From assembly GCF_900156645.1 (NCBI RefSeq), contig NZ_FTOC01000001.1, positions 62,001 to 126,000 of the forward strand: DNA of 64,000 nucleotides. The letters run 5' to 3'. A program made the translations under genes and the position numbers. Shown one piece after another: positions 39,539 to 48,368 of the stretch (positions within the stretch are counted from its first letter, which is position 1; every line of letters begins with the position of its first letter). The notes beneath the pieces are model-generated. The model made no database searches, was not told where the DNA came from, and worked only from the letters and a program-made list of their open reading frames with translations. This DNA is from Salimicrobium flavidum (GTDB lineage Bacteria; Bacillota; Bacilli; Bacillales; Halobacillaceae).

Positions 39539-41176
39539 TTGGATATCAGCTATCAGGACATTATATTTCAATTTTTTGGTGGGCTCGGAATATTCTTGTT
39601 CGGTTTGAAGTACATGGCCGACGGGTTGCAGCGTACCGCCGGGGATCGACTCAGAGACATTCTGGATAAATTTACAAAGAACCCATTTATGGGTGTGGTA
39701 GCCGGTGCGATCGTGACCGGGTTCCTTCAAAGTAGTTCGACTACTACTGTATTGACTGTAGGTCTTGTTAATGCCGGTTTTATGACCTTCAGGCAGGCCA
39801 TAGGAGTTATTATGGGAGCGAATATCGGAACGACCTTAACAGCTTTTATCATTGGTATTGATATAAAAGCCTATGGTCTACCAATATTGGCGGTCGGTGC
39901 TTTCCTTATTTTCTTCTTTAAGAACTATAAAGTAACAAACTGGGGGCAAACGATTTTCGGGTTTGGTGCGCTTTTCTTTGGACTTGAAACGATGGGGAAA
40001 GGTGTAGAACCCCTTGAGAACGTTCAAGCTTTTACAGAATTGACGGTCAGCATGAGTAACAACCCTGTTCTCGGAGTAGTTGTCGGGGTGTTATTTACAG
40101 TAATCGTTCAAAGTTCCAGTGCTACAATAGGCATTCTTCAAAGTTTGATGGGGGAAGGGCTTGTATCTCTGGATGCGGCTCTGCCTGTATTGTTCGGTGA
40201 CAACATCGGTACGACCGTAACAGCTGTGCTGGCAGCTATCGGGGCCAGCATCGGCGCGAAACGCGCCGCTTTTGCCCACGTGATATTCAATGTGCTGGGG
40301 GCTGTCGTGTTTCTATTATTACTCGTTCCGTTTGAAGCTTATGTAAGATGGATAAGTAGTTCTCTGGATCTCGGACCTGAAATGACAATAGCTTTTGCTC
40401 ACGGCTCTTTCAATATTGCGAACACTGTAGTGCAATTTCCTTTCATAGCATTGTTGGCATGGATTGTTATGAAACTCGTGCCAGGGGAGGATTCGGTCAT
40501 AGAATATAAACCTCAGCACCTCGATCCTATATTCATTGAACAGTCTCCTTCACTCGCACTCGACCAGGCGAAGGCGGAAGTCATTCGTATGGGTGACTAT
40601 GCGTACAAAGGTTTGAATGAAACGAATCTTTATTTGAAAAATAATCAAAAGAAACATTCGGAATTGGCTATGCAAATAGAGGAAGCTCTTAATAATCTGG
40701 ATAGAAAAATCACGGATTATCTGGTCGACTTATCGCAGGCTTCATTGTCTGATGATGATAGTCATAAACACGGAGCGCTTATGGATTCCGTACGTGACTT
40801 TGAAAGAATCGGTGATCACTTTGAAAACCTCATCGAATTGATCGATTACAAAAACACACACAAAGTGAACCTTACAGAACAGGCTCATGACGATTTGGAT
40901 GAAATGTTCGATCTCACTCTTCAAACAGTGAGCCAGGCTACGAGAGCCCTTGAAGGAATGGACGAAGAAGAGGCTCGGGCTGTAGTGAGAAAAGAAAATG
41001 AATTGGATCGCATGGAACGCACGTATCGCAAAAAACACATTATTCGTCTCAATGAAGGTATATGTTCAGGACAGGCAGGTATCGTGTTTGTAGATATGTT
41101 AAGCAACCTTGAACGTATCGGGGACCATGCAGTGAATATTGCAGAGGAAGTTCTGGGAGAAAAAGAAAGTTTATAA
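39539..41176 (+). CDS. nptA: Na+/phosphate cotransporter, NptA family
   Basis: About 545 residues. Two inverted membrane halves each carry the QSSS signature (GFLQSSSTTT and TVIVQSSSATIG), followed by a PhoU-like helical domain (about 350-545; DSVRDFERIGDHFENL and MLSNLERIGDHAVNIAEE). It imports phosphate with sodium. The start is uncertain: TTG 39539 follows GGGTGGAG and fits the conserved N-terminus, and TTG 39515 is also in frame. No convincing PhoP box is seen upstream, unlike pstS. Confidence 0.9.
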   Translation: MDISYQDIIFQFFGGLGIFLFGLKYMADGLQRTAGDRLRDILDKFTKNPFMGVVAGAIVTGFLQSSSTTTVLTVGLVNAGFMTFRQAIGVIMGANIGTTLTAFIIGIDIKAYGLPILAVGAFLIFFFKNYKVTNWGQTIFGFGALFFGLETMGKGVEPLENVQAFTELTVSMSNNPVLGVVVGVLFTVIVQSSSATIGILQSLMGEGLVSLDAALPVLFGDNIGTTVTAVLAAIGASIGAKRAAFAHVIFNVLGAVVFLLLLVPFEAYVRWISSSLDLGPEMTIAFAHGSFNIANTVVQFPFIALLAWIVMKLVPGEDSVIEYKPQHLDPIFIEQSPSLALDQAKAEVIRMGDYAYKGLNETNLYLKNNQKKHSELAMQIEEALNNLDRKITDYLVDLSQASLSDDDSHKHGALMDSVRDFERIGDHFENLIELIDYKNTHKVNLTEQAHDDLDEMFDLTLQTVSQATRALEGMDEEEARAVVRKENELDRMERTYRKKHIIRLNEGICSGQAGIVFVDMLSNLERIGDHAVNIAEEVLGEKESL

Positions 41177-41181
41177 TTTAC

Positions 41182-41221
41182 TTTAACGGAAGAAGGGGAC
41201 TCCCCCTTCTTCCGTTAAAAA
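41182..41221 (+). terminator. Terminator of nptA
   Basis: TTTAACGGAAGAAGGGG pairs perfectly with CCCCTTCTTCCGTTAAA around ACTC. Confidence 0.92.
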
Positions 41222-41243
41222 TTCAAAAAAACTTCAATGGTCA

Positions 41244-41273
41244 TTGACAATGAAAGAGATAGCGTGCTATATT
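41244..41273 (+). promoter_or_regulatory. Promoter of the tRNA cluster
   Basis: TTGACA (41244-41249), 18 bp, TATATT (41268-41273) with an extended TG, about 28 bp before the first tRNA. Confidence 0.8.
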
Positions 41274-41300
41274 AAATAGCGTCGTTAAAATACTTCATAT

Positions 41301-41374
41301 GGCGGTGTAGCTCAGCTGGCTAGAGCGTACGGTTCATACCCGTGAGGTCGTGGGTTCGATTCCCTCCACCGCCA
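41301..41374 (+). tRNA. tRNA-Met (CAT), elongator
   Basis: Cloverleaf with GGCGGTG/CACCGCC acceptor and CAT in the anticodon loop. It matches the Bacillus elongator tRNA-Met pattern and lacks the initiator features. CCA is not encoded. Confidence 0.93.
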
Positions 41375-41389
41375 TTACATATTTTTTAT

Positions 41390-41466
41390 GGCGGTTGTGG
41401 CGAAGTGGTTAACGCACCGGATTGTGGTTCCGGCATACGTGGGTTCGATCCCCATCAACCGCCCCA
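41390..41466 (+). tRNA. tRNA-His (GTG)
   Basis: Anticodon GTG. The extra G-1 at 41390 pairs with discriminator C 41463, a tRNA-His hallmark. CCA is encoded (41464-41466). Confidence 0.95.
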
Positions 41467-41469
41467 TAC

Positions 41470-41543
41470 GGACCCTTAGCTCAGCTGGTTAGAGCTATCG
41501 GCTCATAACCGATCGGTCGCAGGTTCGAGTCCTGCAGGGTCCA
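41470..41543 (+). tRNA. tRNA-Ile2 (CAT anticodon, lysidine type)
   Basis: Acceptor GGACCCT/AGGGTCC with anticodon CAT. The sequence pattern is that of the Bacillus minor tRNA-Ile whose C34 is changed to lysidine, and not that of elongator Met. Automatic tools may call it Met. CCA is not encoded. Confidence 0.85.
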
Positions 41544-41553
41544 TTTTTTTCAA

Positions 41554-41648
41554 GGGGGAGTACCCAAGTACGGCTGAAGGGAGCGGCCTCGAAAGCCGCC
41601 AGGCGTCCTTTCGGGCGCGCGGGGGTTCGAATCCCTCCTCCTCCGCCA
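41554..41648 (+). tRNA. tRNA-Ser (CGA)
   Basis: A long variable arm and anticodon CGA within GCGGC-CTCGAAA-GCCGC. The acceptor GGGGGAG/CTCCTCC contains one G-T pair. CCA is encoded. Confidence 0.93.
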
Positions 41649-41661
41649 CTTACTTTATTTC

Positions 41662-41734
<73 letters not shown>

Positions 41735-41744
41735 TACAATTAGT

Positions 41745-41784
41745 AAAAGCCATCAAATTCTATAGAATTTGATGGCTTTTTTGT
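41745..41784 (+). terminator. Terminator of the tRNA cluster
   Basis: AAAAGCCATCAAATTC pairs with GAATTTGATGGCTTTT, followed by TTG. Confidence 0.92.
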
Positions 41785-41929
41785 TTAATCATTTAAAACT
41801 CGTGGAATAGATATAAATGTGCGCGGGAGGTAGTCGTTCAAATCATTTGCATCGATACTGACCGTTTGGTAAGTTAATAGTAAGGGTGTGAACATCCTTA
41901 CATATTAAAAATTAAGGAGGATTTTATTT

Positions 41930-42544
41930 ATGGCTAAATTTGAACTTCCAGAACTTCCATATGCATATGATGCGTTGGAACCGACAATCGATAAGGAAAC
42001 GATGAACATTCACCATACGAAACACCACAACAAGTATGTATCGACTTTGAATGATGCTCTTGAGGGTCACAGTGATCTGCAGGATAAATCATTAGAAGAG
42101 CTTCTTCAGAACAATCTTGAAGCTGTACCAGAAGATATCAAAACTCCAGTACGCAGAAATGGTGGCGGACATGCCAACCACAGTCTATTTTGGACTATCA
42201 TGTCTCCTAATGGCGGTGGCGAACCGAGCGGTGCTCTCGCTGAAGACATTAAGAAGACATTCGGCAGTTTCGAAGACTTCAAACAGAAATTCGAAGCAAC
42301 AGCTAAGGGACGTTTCGGTTCCGGTTGGGCATGGCTTGTAGTAAACAACGGAAACCTAGAAGTCATGGATACGCTTAACCAGGACTCCCCTATTATGGAA
42401 GGAAAAACACCTATCTTCGGTTTAGATGTGTGGGAACACGCTTATTACCTTAATTATCAAAACCGTCGTCCTGATTACGTTGCAGCTTTCTGGAACGTAG
42501 TGAACTGGGATGAAGTTGAAAAACGTTACGACGCAGCTAAATAA
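41930..42544 (+). CDS. sodA: Superoxide dismutase (Mn/Fe family)
   Basis: 204 residues. The metal ligands are found in [22 protein letters not shown] and the D-x-W-E-H motif of [21 protein letters not shown]. The surrounding residues fit the Mn-preferring Bacillus SodA. It dismutates superoxide in the cytoplasm. It has a strong AAGGAGG ribosome binding site and a strong terminator, so it is a single-gene unit. Confidence 0.97.
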   Translation: MAKFELPELPYAYDALEPTIDKETMNIHHTKHHNKYVSTLNDALEGHSDLQDKSLEELLQNNLEAVPEDIKTPVRRNGGGHANHSLFWTIMSPNGGGEPSGALAEDIKKTFGSFEDFKQKFEATAKGRFGSGWAWLVVNNGNLEVMDTLNQDSPIMEGKTPIFGLDVWEHAYYLNYQNRRPDYVAAFWNVVNWDEVEKRYDAAK

Positions 42545-42561
42545 TAAAGAGTTGAACATTG

Positions 42562-42597
42562 AAACACTCTCACCTTTGAAGGTGAGAGTGTTTTTTT
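42562..42597 (+). terminator. Terminator of sodA
   Basis: AACACTCTCACCTT pairs with AAGGTGAGAGTGTT and is followed by T7. Confidence 0.93.
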
Positions 42598-42604
42598 GTG
42601 TTCC

Positions 42605-42722
42605 TACTATGGGCATGCACTTATATGGTTCAAGCCTCGATCGGCGAAAGCCGTTGCAGCCGTTAGTTGAACGAAGACGTTTCCACGGCGAGACAGAAAT
42701 TGAAGAGAGATCGGGTTACCTG
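42605..42722 (+). other. Unassigned structured interval between sodA and the pst promoter
   Basis: GTTCAA (42628-42633) pairs with TTGAAC (42667-42672) and encloses a CGGC-GAAA-GCCG hairpin (42642-42653) with a GNRA loop. No plausible ORF is present. In B. subtilis pbpA and yqgE occupy this interval. The piece could be a repeat fragment or a small RNA. Confidence 0.4.
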
Positions 42723-42734
42723 GGTTCTGATAAG

Positions 42735-42788
42735 TTTACGTAATGTTTACACACACTTCATTTGTAATTCATACTTAGCCTCTATTAT
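42735..42788 (+). promoter_or_regulatory. PhoP box and -10 of the pst operon
   Basis: Four TT-A/C-A hexamers occur with exact 11-bp spacing: TTTACG (42735), TTTACA (42746), TTCATT (42757) and TTCATA (42768). TATTAT (42783-42788) is the likely -10. This matches the B. subtilis PhoP core box placed at about -60 to -20, so phosphate starvation should induce the operon. Confidence 0.88.
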
Positions 42789-42840
42789 GAGAAGTGTAGC
42801 AAGGAATTGCTGACGATAAATTATTCAAGGGGGATTACTG

Positions 42841-43806
42841 ATGAAAAAAGTTTTCGGTTTTAGTCTTATTCTGACAATGGTTCTATTACTCGCAGCATGC
42901 GGGTCTTCAGAAGAAGAAGGAGCTAACGCGAATGAAAGTGAAGGAGAAGGTGCTCTCGAAGGTTCAGTCACTATAGATGGATCATCTACTGTTTACCCCG
43001 TTATGGAGGGACTGACGTATCGGTTCAATCAGGAATATCCGGAGGTTGACATATCACTTAATAGTTCCGGTTCCGGCGGCGGGTTCAAGAAATCGACAGT
43101 CGGAGAGATTGATTTGAGTAATGCCTCCCGTCCGATAAAAGAAGAAGAAAAACAACAAGCTGAAGATAACAACATCAACCTTCATGAGATAGAAATAGCT
43201 TACGATGGATTAAGTGTAGTAGTGAGTGAGCAGAATGACTTTGTCGAAGAACTTACTACGGATCAATTGAAACAGATTTTTCTGGAGTCTTCTGACGTTA
43301 CAAAGTGGTCTGATCTGAATGAAGATTGGCCAGAGGAAGATATTAAAATATTTTCCCCGGGGCATGATTCAGGCACATTCGATTACTGGAATGAAGTGAT
43401 TTTGGAAGAGAATCCTATGAAAGAAGGAGATAACACTGCTCTTTCGGAAGATGACAATACACTCGTAACAGGGATTCAAAATGACCCGTACGCAATCGGA
43501 TATTTCGGTTACGCCTACTACGCAGAGAACAAAGATACACTTAGAGCTCTGGCTGTTGAGAACCCTGATGGTGAGATGGTAGAACCGAGTGGTGAAACAA
43601 TTCAGGATGGTTCTTACGCTCCTCTTTCAAGACCTTTGTTCACCTACGTGAACGTAGAGAAGATGAACGAAAAAGAAGCGGTGTCTGAATTTGTGGAATT
43701 CACACTGAATAATGCAGGTCAAGCAGCAGAAGAAGTCGGATATGTGTCTCTGAACGATGAAGAATACCAGAAGCAACTGGATGAAATCAAAGAGATGATG
43801 GAATAA
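42841..43806 (+). CDS. pstS: Phosphate ABC transporter, substrate-binding lipoprotein PstS
   Basis: 321 residues. A lipoprotein signal peptide has its lipobox at LLAAC (Cys about residue 20) and is followed by an acidic linker. The binding domain has phosphate contacts in VTIDGSSTVYP and SPGHDSGTFDYW. It captures phosphate outside the membrane. It is the first gene of pstSCAB-phoU behind the PhoP box, and a hairpin after its stop codon may favour its higher expression. Confidence 0.97.
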   Translation: MKKVFGFSLILTMVLLLAACGSSEEEGANANESEGEGALEGSVTIDGSSTVYPVMEGLTYRFNQEYPEVDISLNSSGSGGGFKKSTVGEIDLSNASRPIKEEEKQQAEDNNINLHEIEIAYDGLSVVVSEQNDFVEELTTDQLKQIFLESSDVTKWSDLNEDWPEEDIKIFSPGHDSGTFDYWNEVILEENPMKEGDNTALSEDDNTLVTGIQNDPYAIGYFGYAYYAENKDTLRALAVENPDGEMVEPSGETIQDGSYAPLSRPLFTYVNVEKMNEKEAVSEFVEFTLNNAGQAAEEVGYVSLNDEEYQKQLDEIKEMME

Positions 43807-43817
43807 TATAAATTCAG

Positions 43818-43840
43818 GCCGGGGAGCATGTCTTCCCGGC
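43818..43840 (+). other. Intra-operon hairpin between pstS and pstC
   Basis: GCCGGGGAG pairs with CTTCCCGGC around a 5-nt loop, without a T-run. It could stabilise the pstS part of the mRNA or partly stop transcription. Confidence 0.65.
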
Positions 43841-43874
43841 TTGAAAGGTGAGATGGATGAAAGGGGTGTATGTA

Positions 43875-44822
43875 ATGTCCAGGATATCGGCAACATCTTC
43901 TCAAACAGTGAATGTGCGCTCTTTATTAGATGAAAAAAGATCGAAAAAGTTGAAAGTCAGAAAGCTTGAAAATATCATTCCTTATTTGTTGTTGTTATGT
44001 GCTCTTGTCAGTATTTTGACTACAGCAGGAATTCTCTTTACGTTGCTGAGAGAAACGGTCGGCTTCTTTTCTGAAGTTTCTATCATTGAATTTTACACGG
44101 GAACAAACTGGTCCCCGTGGTCAGGTGACTTTGGGGTGTTACCGCTTATAAGCGGTACTCTTTTGATAACTGTGATAGCGACAGTAGTTGCCGTACCTTT
44201 GGGATTAATGTCGGCGATATTTTTGAGTGAATATGCCAGCGAAAGCGTCAGGAAAACGATAAAACCAATTCTCGAAATCCTTGCGGGGATTCCTACGGTG
44301 GTTTATGGGTTTTTTGCACTTACCTTTGTAACACCGATTTTGCAGTCGATCATTCCGGAACTAAGTATTTTCAACGCACTCAGTGGTGGTGTTGTTGTAG
44401 GAATCATGATTGTACCTATGGTGGCATCCTTATCTGAAGATGCGATGAATGCTGTCCCCAATTCATTAAGAGAAGGGGCGTATGCTTTAGGAGGTACGAG
44501 GCTGGAAGTAGCGATAAAAGTCGTCGTTCCCGCTGCCTTATCCGGGATTATCGCAGCGGTAGTGCTGGCTATTTCAAGAGCTATCGGAGAAACGATGATT
44601 GTGACAATAGCTGCTGGTGCAACTCCGAGTCTTACTATGAACCCTACAGACTCTGTGCAGACGATGACAGCATTCATTGTGCAGGCTGCAACAGGAGATA
44701 CGACGTTCGGATCGATCATTTATTACAGTCTGTATGCGGTTGGTATCACCTTATTCGTACTAACTATGATCATGAACCTATTGTCTCAATATATTTCTCG
44801 TAAATTCAGGGAGGAATATTGA
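43875..44822 (+). CDS. pstC: Phosphate ABC transporter permease PstC
   Basis: 315 residues from ATG 43875 (AAAGGGG 8 nt upstream). ATG 43857, after AAAGGTGAG, is an equally possible start. A long cytoplasmic N-terminus is followed by six membrane helices with the permease EAA motif region [21 protein letters not shown] split over about 220-245. It forms the channel with PstA. Its stop overlaps the start of pstA by one base (TGATG). Confidence 0.95.
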   Translation: MSRISATSSQTVNVRSLLDEKRSKKLKVRKLENIIPYLLLLCALVSILTTAGILFTLLRETVGFFSEVSIIEFYTGTNWSPWSGDFGVLPLISGTLLITVIATVVAVPLGLMSAIFLSEYASESVRKTIKPILEILAGIPTVVYGFFALTFVTPILQSIIPELSIFNALSGGVVVGIMIVPMVASLSEDAMNAVPNSLREGAYALGGTRLEVAIKVVVPAALSGIIAAVVLAISRAIGETMIVTIAAGATPSLTMNPTDSVQTMTAFIVQAATGDTTFGSIIYYSLYAVGITLFVLTMIMNLLSQYISRKFREEY

Positions 44823-45679
44823 TGGAAACCAAAAATTTAAAAAGCCGAGTGTTGAAAAATAGGGTGATGAAATCGCTGTTTTTCAGTGCTACGGTCATTG
44901 CACTTTTATTTCTTGTAATGTTGTTCTATCGTGTTTTTTCACAAGGATGGGGTTACCTGAACTTGAATTTCATTACAAGCTTCCCTGCTCCTTATCCGGA
45001 GGAAGCAGGAATTTGGCCGGGAATCGTCGGCTCATTAATGCTTATGGGGATTGTAGCGGTAGTTGCTGTATTCATAGGAATATCTACAGCAATTTACCTG
45101 GAAGAATATTCACCTCAAAATAAACTGTCCGAGTTCATCCGGGTCAATATTCAGAACCTTGCAGGAGTTCCTTCGATCGTTTTCGGTTTGCTTGGTCTGA
45201 CGTTCTTTGTCTATTTATTCGGTATAGGATACAGACTGCTCGCGGGAGGGTTGACGATGGCGTTATTGATCCTTCCTATCGTCGTAGTCAGCTCCCAGGA
45301 AGCTCTGCGCTCTGTGCCCGCTGAAGTGAAGGAAGCCTCTTACGGGATGGGGGCATCGAAATGGCAGACGATTGTAAGAGTTATACTTCCGGCTGCTGTG
45401 CCCGGGATCCTTACCGGGATTATACTTTCCCTTTCAAGAGGGATAGGGGAGACGGCGCCTCTGATTATTGTAGGAGCGGCTACAGCGATTTATACACTCC
45501 CCGAGTCACTCTTATCGAAATATACAGTGATGCCTATCCAGATTTATAAGTGGACGGCAAGACCGCAGGAAGAATGGCAGTTCGTAGCGGCGGCAGGTAT
45601 CATAGTGTTGTTGGTTATTTTACTATTAATGAATGCTATTGCCGTATGGATAAGGAATAAATACCAAACGCGTTATTGA
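44822..45679 (+). CDS. pstA: Phosphate ABC transporter permease PstA
   Basis: 285 residues, six membrane helices, with the EAA loop EASYGMGASKWQTIVRVILP and LSRGIGETAPLI in the last third. It is translationally coupled to pstC through a TGATG overlap. It is the second membrane half of the Pst importer. Confidence 0.96.
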   Translation: METKNLKSRVLKNRVMKSLFFSATVIALLFLVMLFYRVFSQGWGYLNLNFITSFPAPYPEEAGIWPGIVGSLMLMGIVAVVAVFIGISTAIYLEEYSPQNKLSEFIRVNIQNLAGVPSIVFGLLGLTFFVYLFGIGYRLLAGGLTMALLILPIVVVSSQEALRSVPAEVKEASYGMGASKWQTIVRVILPAAVPGILTGIILSLSRGIGETAPLIIVGAATAIYTLPESLLSKYTVMPIQIYKWTARPQEEWQFVAAAGIIVLLVILLLMNAIAVWIRNKYQTRY

Positions 45680-45691
45680 TAAGGAGGAGCA

Positions 45692-46501
45692 ATGATGATT
45701 GAAATGGAGAAACAGAGCGTAAATCCTGTAAAAGAGGAAACGGCTTCCTCAAATATATTTGAAGTGCAAGATTTGAATTTGTGGTATGGGGATGATCAGG
45801 CCCTCTATGAGATCAATATGGATATTCCTAAATACCAGGTAACAGCCATAATCGGACCATCAGGGTGCGGGAAATCCACTTTCATCAAAACGTTGAACCG
45901 TATGGTGGAAATGGTTCCAAGTGTGAAGACTACAGGAGCAATCAATTATGGGGATCAGAACATTTATGAAGAAAAATACAGAGTGGAGGATCTTCGGATG
46001 AAAGTGGGGATGGTTTTTCAAAAACCCAATCCTTTCCCGAAATCTGTGTATGAGAATGTCGCTTATGGGCCTAAGATCCATGGTATCAAAGACAAAAAGA
46101 CCTTGGATCAGATAGTGGAAAGAAGTCTTCGTGGGGCAGCTATCTGGGATGAGGTGAAGGATCGCCTGAACGAGAATGCTTTCGGTCTTTCCGGAGGTCA
46201 GCAACAGCGTGTTTGCATAGCTAGGGCGCTGGCGGTCGAGCCTGATGTCATCTTGATGGATGAGCCGACTTCAGCCCTCGATCCGATTTCCACTTCAAAA
46301 GTGGAAGAACTCATTCAGGAGCTGAAAAAGGAGTATAGTATCGTAATCGTTACGCACAATATGCAACAAGCGGCACGTATCTCTGATCGGACCGGTTTTT
46401 TCCTCAACGGAGAACTTGTAGAATACGCGAATACAAATCAGTTGTTCCAAACTCCTACAGATAAAAGGACAGAAGACTATATCACCGGGCGTTTCGGCTG
46501 A
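45692..46501 (+). CDS. pstB: Phosphate ABC transporter ATP-binding protein PstB
   Basis: 269 residues. Walker A is GPSGCGKST, the signature is LSGGQQQR and Walker B is [13 protein letters not shown], with the PstB-specific [19 protein letters not shown]. It powers phosphate import. The AAGGAGGAG ribosome binding site fits ATG 45692 or 45695. Only one pstB is present, where B. subtilis has two. Confidence 0.97.
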   Translation: MMIEMEKQSVNPVKEETASSNIFEVQDLNLWYGDDQALYEINMDIPKYQVTAIIGPSGCGKSTFIKTLNRMVEMVPSVKTTGAINYGDQNIYEEKYRVEDLRMKVGMVFQKPNPFPKSVYENVAYGPKIHGIKDKKTLDQIVERSLRGAAIWDEVKDRLNENAFGLSGGQQQRVCIARALAVEPDVILMDEPTSALDPISTSKVEELIQELKKEYSIVIVTHNMQQAARISDRTGFFLNGELVEYANTNQLFQTPTDKRTEDYITGRFG

Positions 46502-46519
46502 TACAAAGGGGGCTAAAGG

Positions 46520-47173
46520 ATGAGACAAAAATTCGAAGACGATTTGACAGATATCAAATCCAACATTATAACGTTCGCTGAGGAAGTGAAAGAGGCGCTA
46601 ACTTCCTCAGTTGATTGCCTTTATCACGGAGACGTGGAGGGAGCGGAAGGAATAATTGCCGCTGATGAAAAATTGGATGAACGGGAGCTTGAAATCAATG
46701 AAAAAGCTATACTGTTGATTGCCAAGCAGCAACCGTTTGCGAAGGACTTGCGACGATTGATCGTGGCGCTCCGCATTGCCACTGATCTTGAGCGAATGGG
46801 AGACCATGCAAGAAATGTAGCGAAAGCGACGATACAACTCGGGGAAAATCATGGAATTCCTTTACCTGATGAAATTGAGCAGATGAAAGTAATCGCTTTG
46901 AAAATGGTGGATACTTCTATGTCGGCCTTCGAGTATGAAGATATTTCCATAGCTTCTCAATTGGCTGAAATCGACAATGAGCTTGATGACAAATTCGCTC
47001 ATGTTGTTCAGGACCTTATGAAACGGACCGCTGTCAACACAGAACAGATCCAACATGTTATGCAGATGTCTTTTGTTGCTCGTTATATTGAGCGCTTCGG
47101 CGATCATATAACAAATATAGGAGAGAGTGTTTTATACCTGAATAAAGGAAAAATCATTTCATTGAATGATTGA
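46520..47173 (+). CDS. phoU: Phosphate-specific transport regulator PhoU
   Basis: 217 residues, two three-helix repeats each with the E/D-x-x-x-D metal cluster: DLERMGDHARNVAKA (about 92-106) and YIERFGDHITNIGES (about 190-204). It links Pst transport to signalling by the phosphate sensor kinase. It ends the pst operon. B. subtilis lacks phoU in its pst operon, so this differs from that model. Confidence 0.96.
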   Translation: MRQKFEDDLTDIKSNIITFAEEVKEALTSSVDCLYHGDVEGAEGIIAADEKLDERELEINEKAILLIAKQQPFAKDLRRLIVALRIATDLERMGDHARNVAKATIQLGENHGIPLPDEIEQMKVIALKMVDTSMSAFEYEDISIASQLAEIDNELDDKFAHVVQDLMKRTAVNTEQIQHVMQMSFVARYIERFGDHITNIGESVLYLNKGKIISLND

Positions 47174-47245
47174 GATTCCGGGATTAAAGTCAATTTTATA
47201 TGTATTCGGTAATCAAATGGTGATAGGAGTAATACACGTCGATTT

Positions 47246-47328
47246 CTGTGGTAAGGCGAGGCTGACTTGATAAAAAATCAGTTATATCAGGCGGAGATTC
47301 AGTTCGCGCGGTTACCACAGGTTTTTTT
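47246..47328 (+). ncRNA. Extended hairpin with terminator after phoU (candidate small RNA or elaborate terminator)
   Basis: CTGTGGTAA (47246-47254) pairs with TTACCACAG (47312-47320) and is followed by GTTTTTTT. Inside, GCGAGgCTGA pairs with TCAGTTCGC, and CTTGAT pairs with ATCAGG. This gives a three-step stem of about 75 nt, much larger than a normal terminator. No coding frame is convincing. It lies in a convergent interval, so it is either the end of the pst mRNA or an independent RNA. Confidence 0.5.
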
Positions 47329-47408
47329 CGTGTTTTTTCCATCACTTATAGCACCAAATGTTTCGGTGCGGGCTTAACACTATTCCAGTCTTTTTGTTCC
47401 GGGGTTTT

Positions 47409-47858
47409 TTATTCGGAAGTTAAAGTCTCAGCTAGTTCGGACCTGTCCATACGATCATCCACAAGAAAGTTACCTGTTTGGATTTTTTTACTGAATCCAT
47501 TTTCAATAAGATAGTCATTGAAAGTTAGAGCGTCCTCGATAATTGAGGCTTTTTCAAGTTTTTTGCTAATGTCTCTGGAACTCATCCCTTGAGAAACGGT
47601 GATTTCATATGTACGGATGTAGGAGTCGGGAGTTGAATTCGATTGTTCCTTCTCCTCCTGTGTCTGAAGCTGCTTCCATTCTTTTTCTGTGTGGATTACA
47701 TAATCATCGTCTTTTAACTTTGCGATCATTTCTTCGGTCGCCGGTTCATTAGTCTCCTTTTCGACTTTTGCGTCGGCGTTCCCTGTGTAATAAACCACTC
47801 CTAATAGGAGAGTCGCTGCTAATAGCCCGGAAGCGAACGCTTGAAGAACTGGTCTCAT
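47409..47858 (-). CDS. yqzC: YqzC-like membrane-anchored protein (YceG-like fold segment)
   Basis: 149 residues. One N-terminal membrane helix (about 7-25) precedes an acidic region. The C-terminal part (about 85-149; SQGMSSRDISKKLEKASIIED, FLVDDRMDRSELAETLTSE) resembles the LysM-like repeat portion of YceG/MltG. The catalytic transglycosylase part is not present. It overlaps yqzD by 4 bp, as in Bacillus, where the pair follows the pst operon. The function is unknown. Confidence 0.82.
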   Translation of the reverse strand: MRPVLQAFASGLLAATLLLGVVYYTGNADAKVEKETNEPATEEMIAKLKDDDYVIHTEKEWKQLQTQEEKEQSNSTPDSYIRTYEITVSQGMSSRDISKKLEKASIIEDALTFNDYLIENGFSKKIQTGNFLVDDRMDRSELAETLTSE

Positions 47859-48205
47859 AAAAATCCCCCTTTTTCATTCTGCTGGTGCATCAGTCTATAA
47901 ACGTCATGTTCATTCACCTGCGTCATTTGTGAAATTTCACGGACGGAGTAACCATTCTGTTTCAATTGGGTCACTTTTTGTGGAAGGGAAGGGGAAAATG
48001 TGGACGGTTCAAGTTCAGGTTTATGTAATAGTTCTTCTTCAAGCACCTGTACTTTCTTTTTTAACGTGTACATTTCCTGCATAGACTGGAGTTGATTCTG
48101 TTCTATCTCTTCTTCTAATTTTTTGAAGGAATTCGAAGTGAGAAAAGAAAGTAGGAAAAGGACGACTGATATGCCGATGAGGCACATTAAAACCGTTTCA
48201 ATCAT
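47855..48205 (-). CDS. yqzD: YqzD-like protein
   Basis: 116 residues. An N-terminal membrane helix (1-22) is followed by a coiled coil (about 28-65; LEEEIEQNQLQSMQEMYTLKKK) and a C-terminal helix-turn-helix-like segment (about 80-110; LKQNGYSVREISQMTQVNEHDVYRLM). The tail could contact DNA or protein at the membrane. It is translated ahead of and coupled to yqzC. Confidence 0.82.
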   Translation of the reverse strand: MIETVLMCLIGISVVLFLLSFLTSNSFKKLEEEIEQNQLQSMQEMYTLKKKVQVLEEELLHKPELEPSTFSPSLPQKVTQLKQNGYSVREISQMTQVNEHDVYRLMHQQNEKGGFL

Positions 48206-48278
48206 TAAATGGACACCTCTTTTTCCTTAGTTATAACATACGTCAAAGAAAATGACTATAGTTGTATAGCAAAACTAC

Positions 48279-48307
48279 TTGAAAGCTCAGCAACTATCTG
48301 ATATTAT
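48279..48307 (+). promoter_or_regulatory. SigA-type promoter of rpmG
   Basis: TTGAAA (48279-48284), 17 bp, TATTAT (48302-48307). Confidence 0.8.
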
Positions 48308-48368
48308 TATTAAGTCTGATTATTACACTAAAATCATAATGCTAAAAGAATTATTGGAGGGATAAGAT

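Noticed and set aside
47209-47275. 17-codon ORF (MVIGVIHVDFCGKARLT) before the phoU hairpin
   Set aside because: Poorly placed ribosome binding site, and it runs into the hairpin stem; no similarity recognised.
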